Origin: Epichloe hybrida
Taxonomy: Eukaryota; Ascomycota; Sordariomycetes; Hypocreales; Clavicipitaceae
Length of the DNA: 64,000 bases
NCBI GenBank assembly: GCA_019022495.1
Contig: JAFEKR010000005.1
Coordinates: 1,860,001-1,924,000 of the forward strand
Direction: 5' to 3'
The position numbers and the translations under genes were made by a program. Of the stretch, positions 36,672 to 46,879 are shown one piece after another. How positions within the stretch are numbered: position 1 is the stretch's first letter; each line of letters starts with the position of its first letter. The notes under the pieces were generated by a model. That model was given only the letters and a program-made list of their open reading frames with translations. It ran no database searches and had not been told where the DNA came from.

Positions 36672-38180
36672 TGTGCCTAAGATTTGTAGAGTTGTCGCTC
36701 TACGTCGTAGTCCTATTATCTCTTGTTCGTCTTTATCGCCAATCTCAATCCACCGAGGGGAAACGCGGGGTGCTCAGACGAGGGGTTGACGAATTTAGCG
36801 TCAGTTACGGTTGAGAGCTTGAATGGTTTCGAAACGTTTGCGAGAACGCTTATTGCAAATCAACGGTGAAGAGCGGAGAGGTCGAGAGGTTTGTCGCAAG
36901 ACGAGGTCAGGTTTGTTCTTGTTTAAGATGGGCGAACTTTTCCTTGGGTGGGCGGTGTGAACAGTGCTTGCTCTCTTGGCCAACTCGAAAAAAAAAAAGG
37001 ATGGGTTGGTTTTACATGTACATAAACGTGATACAAGTCAGGCCGCACGCAGACCAGCCAATAGATGATCCATCTGCGCCCATCAGGCGGGCATGATCAA
37101 AATACCTGAGGGGCATACGGAGTACAGCGCTACAGATCTGGGGGGCTCTGTACCTCGTCGGCCAATACACACACGTTGAGTACATGGCGACTCGAACCCC
37201 GCCATAGTTCCGACATGTACCCGAGGGGGGGGGGGTGGTTCCTGGTAGCTACTGGTAGAAGTTGGAAGAACTTTCCAGAGCCATCGACCTCAGCAACGGG
37301 GACCGCGGCCTTTTCTTGCGCTTTGTTAGCCTGCCAAAACGATGCGTCATATTGCACGATGCTTTTTCACAAAATATGTACTAGAAGCAACTTTGACACC
37401 GATAAGAACTTGAACTAACTTATGATTCTGCCCTGGTTGTTGTCTACACAACGGCCGTGTAGTCAGGTATCTCGTCTCAATTTGAGCCAATCTGACTACA
37501 ACGCGTTTGGAGCTCAATGATTCTCAGATGGCACTTCTTCTGATACGCGCTTGAATTGAACGGGTGGCTCGTGGCCTAAAACCCCTATATTAAAGGACAG
37601 ATTTAGCTTCTACATAGCTGGCGAGAATCAACAACTAAACAGACACTCATTATTACCTATTTTGTGTCGTAACACCTTTCCAACATGCCCCGCCACCGTT
37701 GTGGCGCGTATCACACAGGTTTACTGCAGCCATGCCTCTATTCTGCCTAGCATCGTCGGTCTTGGGTATGCCGGGCTCTTCTTTCGTCATTTCAATTTCC
37801 AAGACTACCGTGTTCGATATCGAATGCTCTTGTAGTGTATTACACATGCACACAAATATGTAATCCGGGAAAATGATGTTATCGAGACAAGGGGTTTAAG
37901 GAACAGTTTCTAATTTTCAACTCCAAGATTCTCTACTAGTATATGTCAGCCCACTGGCTAGCTCGCGGTCAGTTCCCAATTGTTGGCTGACCCTCACCAC
38001 TCTGGCCACTCTGGCTCTGGGACCCTGATACTGACCCCTGTTTAAAACGTAACTTGTATTTGTTTCTTCGCGAGCGTACCGGCGTTTGGTTAGGCAAAGC
38101 AACGGTATGCTTGCTCTCGTCTTCGTGAACGTCGTGTGAATACACTCCGCAGTCGACCATGAGTCAATTCACAGCATTCA
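36672..38180. other. Spacer: Hsp110 promoter and GT2 gene 3' region
   Basis: About 1.5 kb without a recognisable gene. It includes the STRE-like sites, a TACATGTA (37013-37020) and a G-rich run near 37224-37236. A box-B-like string at 37185-37203 was examined and rejected as a tRNA. Confidence 0.4.
36756..36785 (-). promoter_or_regulatory. Two STRE-like CCCCT sites upstream of Hsp110
   Basis: AGGGG occurs at 36756-36760 and 36781-36785 on the plus strand, so CCCCT reads toward the Hsp110 gene, 85-115 bp before its start codon. CCCCT is the Msn2/4-type stress element. Short motifs occur by chance, so functional status is a guess. Confidence 0.3.
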
Positions 38181-40257
38181 TTACTGACCCTCGTCGATCA
38201 TAGCTCTGGGTTCCTCGACGAATGATGGCGTATACTTTGGCCGCGATCTGAGGTTGTATGATGATCCTACCATTTTACTTGGGCTTAAGAATTGACCATT
38301 TACCGCGTCTGGAGGCCGGACAATGCTTCGCTTTCGGCTGATCAGCATATCTCCCTGATGCACGTTACTAGCTAATGCCCTTGCCTCCTTTGCGGGCTTG
38401 AACGTCTCAGGCACAACATTGAGTTCGTCACCCAGCTTCTCTGCCTGCTCCGCAGCTTCCCGAGCAGTCGTATGTTGATCAGCCGCTGCCGCGTCCGCTC
38501 GCGGGCCACCCCAAGTTCGCGAGCCAGCGGTCAAGATTCCGTAGACCATATAATACCAGTTGAATAGGGGATTCATGATGAACATGAGAGGGTACAGCCA
38601 TATTTTGAAACGCTTCAATTTAGCGCCAAAGTACAGCATCAAAAGCCAGTTCAACCCTAGCGACACTGCAATGAATCCCACTGGCAGATCGTGCGGTTTG
38701 GCGGTAGTGGTTAAGAGCGCGATGACCATGACGAAGAACAACAGCGCCGTTGTCCGAATCGTATTTTGCATGAACCGTACAAAAATCAAAACTGGATACC
38801 GCTCCCACAAACGCCAGTCGGTTAACATACAAACTTCATTAGTTACAAAGCCGAGGAACCATCGTCGTCTTTGCTTAACAAGCGAGCCATACGTTTGAAC
38901 TGCTTCCGTCTTGCAGAAGGCGGACGTACACATTTGAATTTGATAACGATGCTGGGCGCCTATCATAAAAAGATGCGTGAGCCAACGGTCTTCGCCCAGA
39001 TGACATTTGGCGTAGTCAAATAGGTCATCGCATTCTTCGGCTTTGTCTGCGAAATAGTACTTGGCCATACGCCTGAATGCAGAGAATCGAAGCATCGTCA
39101 ACGCCCCTGGAAGGCATGTTACTGAACCACAACCGGATTCTACAGTGCGCTCAAAAAGTTGCCCATGGATGTATTCCATGTCTTGAAGCAGCGTGATTAT
39201 ACTATGCTTTTTCGTCGTCGAGGTGATCACTCCCGTCATAGCCAGCATTTGCCTGGAATTCCCTGGGCTCAACTCCATGTCGTATACGAAATTCTGAATA
39301 CAGACCTTATCAAGCACACAGTCTGAATCGATAAACAGGATGAAGATGTTGTCATGGTGTTTGTTATATTCTGAATATATGCGATCAATGAGCTCGAACG
39401 TCAGTTTCTGACAATGCCGTTTGCCGCCGTGAGGAAACCGTGATACCGTGACTCGGACAGCCTTGAAAACAACATCGATGCATCCAGGATGAAAGTCTGC
39501 GTCGTTTGATACTCCAAGATGCCTTAGCGTTCTTTCGTACAAATCATCCACCTCTTCGCTGTCAAAGGACAGGAATAGGTGAATGCAAGTTGCCGGGTAT
39601 TCGCATTGCACGACAGAGTCGATTGCACTGGTGAGTACTTCAAGCTCTTCGTGGTAGCAAGGCATTACTACGACAACTTTCGGAGCGCTAAAGTCATCCA
39701 GTACCCGCTTCATCCTCTTCTTGCGCCCCAGATGGGTTGTGACAAGCTGGTAAATGCAAAATAGCCAGGGAATTGTCAGTAGTAGTGCAAAACTCCAGAA
39801 AGCGAACCACTGCAAAAAAGACGACATGGATTCTGGCCAAAGGCTTGAAATGGCCGGTGGCATGGGAAGAGTGACGAGCATGATGGGAAGGAATATGAAA
39901 CTTGGTGTTCGACATCAGCAACTTTCTAGATATTGTGTATCAGGCTACTCGGCCTTGATCACTTTGTTGCTTGGAATGACAAGATGAACACACCGAAGCA
40001 CGGCAAAAGCGAAGCCGATGAACAAGCAAAGGACACGAATGGACCAGTGCTCTGCTTTGAGGTAGGCTTTGACGAGGCAGTATATGAAGGCTGCGAACCA
40101 AAGCAGCCACTCCAGGCAAGCCATTAGCATGACGAACCCAACAATTGCAGTATATATAATCTAAGCACTTAGTTAATATCTGCTGATTTGACCAATGTGC
40201 GAGTTCAGAACTCTTACTTACATCTTTGACCGGCCACTGCCTGGTGAAGATAGCCAT
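38181..40257 (-). CDS. Chitin-synthase-like family 2 glycosyltransferase, multi-pass membrane
   Basis: This is a processive GT2 enzyme of the chitin synthase type, lacking the myosin-motor and cytochrome-b5 parts of classes V and VII. The CDS is complement(join(38181..39900,39949..40160,40222..40257)), 655 aa. Catalytic motifs are complete: VVVVMPCYHEE, FIDSDCVLD, CLPGALTML, GEDRWLTHL and QRRRW. Exon 2 supplies N-terminal membrane helices (IVGFVMLMACLEWLLWF and LCLFIGFAFAVLRC); exon 3 adds WFAFWSFALLLTIPWLFCIY before the catalytic domain and several helices after it, then a hydrophilic Arg/Ser-rich tail. The second intron is only 48 nt (39948-39901) with branch-like GCTGATG. Without exons 1-2 the frame could start at the ATG 39881. 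Chitin, chitosan-like or another beta-glycan is the possible product; class VI-like is my guess. Confidence 0.82.
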
Positions 40258-41466
40258 GCTTGTGTCAGTGGGATCTGCCCGAAGCAGCCGCCAAGTCAGA
40301 TTGTGATTCGATGACAACAACACAAGGGGGTTTGGCTCGCGGCTGCGTCTCTAGCTGAATATGATAAGCACTTGATACGGACCACAGAGAAGCGGCAAAG
40401 GAAAAAGGCTCGAGTTTCACTCGGATGCTCGTACACCACAACGCCTCAGGCCAAAACTATGTCTGAGCTTCGGATCAGCTCAGATAGACGCTGTATCTTT
40501 CACTCGGTGGATATCAGTGCATAGAGTGCCCCGGTTTTCGTCTTCTTCTGCCGTGAAAACACTTGTCTGCGTACAAAATCAGGAAGACAGTTTGCAGATT
40601 ACAAATGCAGTAGCTGCTGCCTCTGCAGTCAGTGGTCACGCACCAACGGTGGATGCGGGCAAGCATGGAAGGAAAGTGCGGTTGTTCTTTCTTCGCACGT
40701 GCCACTCACTGGTGGAATACATGGAAAATCTGCGGTGTTCACATCTACTTTGGCCATGGAGCAATGAACTCGAACGCTCGTAACACCATCAGTCTCGCTG
40801 GCTTGTAGTGGGTCACGCAAACGAAAGCTGTTCTGTATTACTCGACTGGGTTGTATATTCTGTGCTCAAAATTTTTTGCGAAATTTTTCTCATGAGAATA
40901 GCCATGGAGACGCCGCAATTCCTTCAAACCGAAGCTAGGGCTGATGAGATTGTGAACCCCTTCATTCATTGGACGATGAAAAGTCCATCAAACTGTTCTA
41001 AAGGGACGCTGCAAATGGGCTTTAGTTGGTATCGACTGAACGTGTCGGAGACCAGATTCACCGATTCACCGATTGCGAGGCCAAAGCCAGAATTCTCTCT
41101 CTCGTCGAGTCGTGGTGTGGTTCGCGGCATCGCCGAAGCAGAGAAGGGGAAGGGGGATGCAGCTGTCCCTACGGCGCGTCTTGCGACTCTTTACGCCAAC
41201 CCCCGAATATTCCCGCAGGCGGATGCAGATTGGTGATCATCGCCCAATGGTAGTCAAGTGAGTGGTATCTTTGGCCACAAGACTGACGAGTTGTGAGCAT
41301 GAAGCGCTTCAGAATTGCCTGTTTCAGCTGTGGTGGCAATGCGCACTCCTTTGCGCATCTGTGGAACACCTAGACGTTCTTACAAAGCTTACTTCGAAGT
41401 GGGAACTGGACATGCTGCGTCTTGCGCTTTTCACATCCCTCATTTGTCGGCTTGATTCGCTGTCTC
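40258..41466. other. Spacer: GT2 promoter and UPF2 3' region
   Basis: About 1.2 kb with no gene recognised. The 142-codon plus frame at 40808-41236 begins with GTG and has no domain features. Confidence 0.4.
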
Positions 41467-44400
41467 TTACCAGTCAACGTCACTGAGCTGTAGTTTTCTC
41501 ACTCTCTGACTGCGATCCTTATTCAGTCGGTCAACACGGTTGTTATTAAGCGCCGTGCTTCGTTCAATTCCTGATGCAAAAGTGTCAGTTGAATTGAAGC
41601 CCACCAAATGCCATCGATTGCAAATACCGTCTTGATCCTCGCTTTGTTGGAGGTCATAGTTGAGGACAAGATTTTTGATCCGTTGTTGCTCTTCTTTCTC
41701 AACCTGCTGCTGCGTTTTCATGGCAATGGCGAATGTTGAGTCAGACGGAAGCTCAACGGTTCGGGTCTGAAATTCGATATGAAGATTAGCTCAAAGTCCT
41801 ATATTTCTTTCTGATCTATCCGATGTGGTTACGAACCTGTTGACGATTTCCTCTCTTCGTCAGGAGTGAAAATGCCATTTTATTTGTGGGAGGGGACGAC
41901 TCTTGCTCTTGAGTAATGCTCATCGATGGGTCTCGGTTCTTGGGTCGAACAGGCAAGGGAACATCGAAGAGAGGTTTCCGCTCGAATTTACGAGATTCAA
42001 GACTCTCGGCCATCATCTTAGCATATTCGCGTTCAAACTCAGCTTCATCTTCAGGGTCAACAGTCTCTTCCTGGCGAGTCACCACAATTGACTCTTCATT
42101 GAAATTGATGTCGTCCGTAGAGTCATCGTTCGGGTCCTGTTGCTTCTGATGTTTAGCAAAAAATGACTGCTTTGCGTAATCGTAAGATGGAGGGTGAAAT
42201 ACCCACCTCAGCTTCATCATCGTCAGATGCACTATCATCATCGCCTTCGCCGTCTTGTTCTATATCGTCACCGTCACCGTTGTCATCGTCTGATGATGCT
42301 CCACTGGTGGCATCATCTGCCTCCACAACTTTATCAACACCTGCTGTCTTCTGATCCTGAACAATGGCGAGTTGAAGGGCCTTGGCTGCTTCGTCAAAAT
42401 TGGGAGCAAATTTCCATTGAGGACGAGTGATTGAAAAGACGTCTTGGACAACGAACTCAATGTCCATAGGCACAGAGGACTTAGTGTGAACATAGTACTA
42501 GCGTTTAAATTAGTGCGATGATACAATAAAAGAATGAGTCATTAAGGCAAGGAGACTAACCTGAAAAAAGGAAAGGAAATAGTCCAACTTCTTGCCGGCG
42601 GCGCCCCTATTGAAGAACATGCCGCATGTTTCTAGCATAGTGGCAACAAGACGTACTCGAAAGAAATCATCTGGGGGATCGAGAGGGTTGTATCGGCCAG
42701 GAATTGGAGGTCCTCCTATACCAAGACTCAGCATGAGATCGGGACATTAGCATTACTCTTTACAACTCACCGTGTCCAAACGTGAGAATCTTGTACATTG
42801 TGTCAAAAATAACGGGATGCTCCAGCATCCTGTAGTTGTAAAGTTCTCCCAGATACTTCACCTCTGCAATCCGACGTTGAAAAGAACGAAAATCATTTTG
42901 TTCCAAGCCAAAACTGACCGACTCGATGATGTTGTCAATGACTTTGACGACAAATTCCGGATGGTAGCGATACAGAGCGCTCAAAAGGATGCCCAAAATG
43001 TGAATATTTCCGTACTTGACTTTTCCGGGCTTAGAAAACACCTTTTCGAGAATTGAAACAACCTATTGAATTTATGTTAGTGCACTGCTGCCTCTCACTC
43101 AATTATGGGATGCGATGAGAACTTTCTCGGCCTACCTCTGCCTCTTCCCAGTGTAGCCTACGAATTTGTTTCAAAATCTTGCTGTAATTTCGCTTCGTAA
43201 TGTCACTGTACACCAATTTACGGACGAAAAGCTCCGTGGGAGTGCGTTCCTTTTGCTCGATTGCTGGTCTCTCGGGAGGGTCAACATAGTAAACTGCATT
43301 ATCAATGAGCATGCGCTCAGGCTGCCCAATGTGCTGAACAGACTTCTTGCGCTGCAGAGTTTCCAGGAAGCTTGCCATTCTCGGCGCAGTCTCTGGGTTT
43401 TTGAGTAGATATCTTCCACAATTCTCGATCAAATTGCATAAAATCTCGATGTTCATGCGTGAGAACTCATCCAGGCTGACCTTGAGGCAATGAAACACGA
43501 CGTGCTCCGGCACCACACCGAATTTCGTAAGTTCGGCTAGGTATCGAATGTTGCTGAGCCGAACCTGTCCTAAGAAGTCTTTTTCCTTCCTCCGCTGCAA
43601 GCTTCGAAACTCTGCGTCTAGATAATCCACAAGCCCCTTCGGAATGTCGGGCATGTACCTGCCAAGGGTGGCCACGAGTCTCGACCATGATGGAAGCAAG
43701 TCGCTACGGCCTTTGGGGACCTCGGTTAGTGCTTTGACTAGGCGGTTGCGGGACGCTTTAGAGTTGACAAAGCAGAAGTCTATGGCTGCTTGGTCGATGG
43801 CCTCTTTGTTTGTAAGTTCCGGTAAAAGGGCCAGTAAAGCGTCGACCTGCGCGCCGATCGTTTTGTTGGCTATTGCAGTTGATTGATCATCAGCGGCTTC
43901 GGTGGCTGCCTTCAGCGCATCAAATTCGTTGTTCTCATTCTTCTTGCCCACTGGCTCGTCTGTATCGGTCTTCTTTTTCTTGCCGTCTTCCAAAAGAATT
44001 GGCGGGACTTTACCCTTCAAGTCAACCAACTTTTCGTAGAACCTACGTTCATCTTCGTCTGCCCATATCCCGGCGCCCTCACCCATAGCTCTTAAATAGT
44101 CACTGGTTTTGACTAAGCCTATAGAGCCACTTGAGGTTGCTAAAGAATCGTCCGAGTCCTTCAAATCTGGCAATTCGGCACCAATTGCATCGGCAACAAC
44201 TTGGGCATTAGAAATCAGGCGTTCCTGAGCCTTCACCTGCTTCTCGAAGTTGGCCTGTCGGTCTTCGAACACCTCGCCAGACTTGACGTAGGCTTCAGCA
44301 TTTCGCCGAGCTTGAGAATGGATAAGTTTCTGATCTCGCACAATGTGTGTGGCCACATTGTCAAAGTATTTTTTCAGTACGTTCTTAAATTGTTCGGATA

Positions 44401-45446
44401 ATTCGGCAGAGGCGAGCGACCGTTCTTCGGAGGCATGCGTGGGATCGGACCCTTCATCGGCATCTGAAGGTGTCTCAGTCTGGCTGCTGGTAATGCCGTC
44501 CTCCTCCACTGTTTTCCTTCCATCGGACCCAGCTGGTTTGACACCCAAAATATCCCAGCTGAAAGCTTTCACAAAGATGACCAGCAGGGGTAAATTCGCA
44601 TGATCTCTATCGTAGCCTAGAAGATCTTTCAAAACTTCGAGAGGGAAAGGCTCTGCACCGCCGCCCTTACTTGTACCGGCTCGAGCCTTCAGCTCTACAG
44701 CTTTCCCATTGGCACCCTTTGTCGCATCGTCGGGCTTTGTCGCATCGTCCAGTGTCCTTAGCACCCCAACCAGCCATAGTTCGGTAATGACTCGTAGCAA
44801 GGCTCGTTGACGAGTGATCCTTTCCTTCTCTTCTTTTTCACGGGCTTCAGGGGTCAGGCTCTTGAGGGCGCCTTTGTCTGGTGTTGCCATCCCTTTGCCC
44901 AAGAGCCAAGCAAGATATTCGGTGAATTCTGTGGGACCGAAGCGCAGGTGTAGGGCGCTCACAATCTCAACGCCGGCCTCTATCTCACCTGGAGATTTCA
45001 GCCGGCAGAGGCCCTCATAGCAAGCAGCTATTATTTCGGATAGATATTTGTGCAGGCTCAGCGTTCGAATCTCTTGTAAGAAGGTGCTTAGGGTGGCTGC
45101 CGTAACGGCGGTCCGTAGACGTTTAATGAAGGCTGTGTTCCTCTTTAACGACGAGTCGAGGGTCTGGGCGACGGGGAGTAGATCTGTCATCGAGTTACTT
45201 AGCAAGGCTTTGACCAAAGATCGAACTAGCAAGAATCAAGGAACCACTTCCAATTGCGCTCGATGGGACAAACAAACCTTTCTCTCCATTCCAAGCTTTC
45301 TCATTCAGGGCGCGCAGCTCGCCTGTGCGTTCAAGGGTTAGCATTCAACACCAGGAGTTTGCCGCAGTGCCAATCGGGAAAATCTTGAGGTCGATCATTA
45401 TAGTATAGAAATATGTGAGAAACATACGCTTCCTTTGGCGGTCCAT
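41467..45446 (-). CDS. UPF2: Nonsense-mediated mRNA decay factor UPF2/NMD2
   Basis: Upf2 bridges Upf1 and Upf3 during nonsense-mediated decay. The CDS is complement(join(41467..41570,41628..41766,41837..42145,42207..42497,42561..42715,42771..43062,43136..45225,45278..45322,45428..45446)), 1147 aa in nine exons. Three MIF4G-type helical regions are visible; pieces include LSLHKYLSEIIAACYEGL, then FLGQVRLSNIRYLAELTKFG, then IHILGILLSALYRYHPEF and FFNRGAAGKKLDYFLSFFQ. An acidic stretch (SDDDNGDGDDIEQDGEGDDD) precedes the C-terminal Upf1-binding region with RIKNLVLNYDL and the final RKLQLSDVDW. The last intron (41627-41571) is 57 nt and free of in-frame stops. Exon 1 has 19 nt (MDRQRK). All junctions are GT..AG and in phase. 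Confidence 0.92.
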
Positions 45447-45861
45447 TGCAACTACGACCTATGTAGGTGGCTGCGTAGCCAAGGTGGAATTCGGAAGTTA
45501 CTTCATTGAACAGTGCTGCATGATGTTGCGATATGGAAAATGATGCAGGGCCCGCGGTTGTCTAGCCTTGTCGGGTAGCAGTTGCCGTCATGGAGGGGGC
45601 TTGTACGGAGTGACTACAGTGGGTCCCCAGCCGCATTGCATGTACATGTATGCATATGATGTAACCATTAGGGATATATAGTGAGCATAATAGAATTTAT
45701 ACTGTGTTATTGATTCCAGTACATATATATTATCCCTAAAAATAGTTTTAGCTTAACGAATACTGTGTGGCTAGAACTGTGTTCCTTAAAGAGCTCTCTA
45801 TGTAGATACTAGGTCTTAGGTCTTGGCTTCGTCGGACTAATTGAATTCGTCAGATCCCTCG

Positions 45862-45869
45862 TCACGTGA
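45862..45869. promoter_or_regulatory. TCACGTGA palindrome (Cbf1/bHLH-type E-box)
   Basis: A perfect 8-bp palindrome matching the site bound by Cbf1-like bHLH factors, about 416 bp upstream of the UPF2 start. The same octamer precedes the complex I gene at 63279-63286. Confidence 0.3.
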
Positions 45870-46445
45870 CCACTAGCTTCCCCAGCTCATACGACTCTTT
45901 GTCTACATGTAGATACAACCCCTAGATTTCCGTCCCTTTTATGATAGAAAATCAACCTTCCCTCTGCTTTAGCTAAGGATTGTTTGTTTAATTATTTAAG
46001 GATTTCGAGGTTTTAACGAAGTTACGAATTAATCCAAGTGATCGCTGCAGCCGTACGGGGCCTTCACCGGAGACGACATTCTGATGATTTTGATCATTAG
46101 AGGCACTTTTAAGCTGTCGCCGAGAACCTTACGAGACCTCTCTTCTGTTCCTTTCACTAGATTTACGGAAGCCAACTACCACGAAATTATCCCCTGATCC
46201 GGGTTAGCAAGATCAAACCGTTCATCAGATCAATTAATCCGATCAGATCCGATGACTTTGATGATATCGGATCGATCGGGCCGCAGTCCCATTACAAATG
46301 CATTACAAATGAGTATGGATGCGCGCTCTGTTTTGGGCCTAGCTAGATGTCTGATTACATCCGTGCCACTCGCTGGACTACTCATGAAAGGCGCATCTCC
46401 GGCGAGGAATGCCTTATCTCCAACTCCCCACATCTCCACATCTCC

Positions 46446-46451
46446 AGATAG
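46446..46451 (+). promoter_or_regulatory. AGATAG GATA-factor site
   Basis: This matches the HGATAR consensus bound by AreA/NIT2 nitrogen regulators, 39 bp left of the TCCGCGGA palindrome and about 430 bp upstream of the nitrate reductase start. Confidence 0.45.
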
Positions 46452-46489
46452 CCTTTTTTTTTTTTTTTTTGGGCTCGGACTTGAAGACT

Positions 46490-46497
46490 TCCGCGGA
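46490..46497. promoter_or_regulatory. TCCGCGGA palindrome, NIT4/NirA-type nitrate activator site
   Basis: This perfect 8-bp palindrome is the published recognition sequence of Neurospora NIT4, the Zn2Cys6 activator of nitrate reductase. It lies 383 bp upstream of the nitrate reductase ATG, between two AGATAG motifs. The match and position are seen; binding is inferred. Confidence 0.6.
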
Positions 46498-46507
46498 AAT
46501 CGTTGAT

Positions 46508-46513
46508 CTATCT
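46508..46513 (-). promoter_or_regulatory. CTATCT (AGATAG on minus strand) GATA-factor site
   Basis: A second HGATAR match, in opposite orientation, 11 bp right of TCCGCGGA. NIT2/AreA and NIT4/NirA are known to act together at nitrate genes. Confidence 0.45.
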
Positions 46514-46879
46514 GTGTGTCCTGGAAGAAATTACTGACGGAGCTGGGGTTCGTCGCCACCGTGCTAGTAATGATGGCTAATCCGTATGTTTCTTGGTTCT
46601 TTGGCAAGCCTCAATGTGGTGTGCTGCGACATCGGGCTTATATCATCATTGTTCTTCACGTTCATCTACGCGCAATACCATGATTTTTCAATCATTGTAT
46701 TCATCGCGTATTATTCTAGTATGAAGGACTATTTCTCACCCCTCTGACGGAGAGCCTTTCAATCACATACACTTTTCCTTCGAAACCAGACTCCCATCAT
46801 CTCCATACATGTTCTATAGTTCCCCCTTTTGACTTGCACTTCCAACATAAGCGGATATTAATTAGTCTGAGCTGAACAC

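Larger units (their letters stand above)
45447..46879. promoter_or_regulatory. 1.43-kb divergent promoter region, UPF2 / nitrate reductase
   Basis: The part 45650-46010 is AT-rich. It holds two palindromes, TCACGTGA (45862-45869) and TACATGTA (45643 and 45904), and nearer to nitrate reductase a NIT4-type TCCGCGGA with flanking GATA sites and a T17 run (46454-46470). No gene is recognised. Confidence 0.5.

Noticed and set aside
36815..36860. Heat-shock element upstream of Hsp110
   Set aside because: GAA and TTC units are present but not in the alternating 5-bp spacing needed for three good units.
37130..37230. Box-B-like string (GGGTTCGAGTCGC on minus strand) suggesting a tRNA
   Set aside because: No matching acceptor stem, D-arm or anticodon arm could be built upstream; the T-stem itself does not pair over five bases.
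40808..41236. 142-codon plus frame between GT2 and UPF2
   Set aside because: Begins with GTG and shows no recognisable domain or splice continuation.
12148..46165. Shared 13-mer CTAGATTTACGGA near 12148 and 46155 as a dispersed repeat
   Set aside because: Many 13-mers are expected to be shared by chance in 64 kb, and the flanks do not align.
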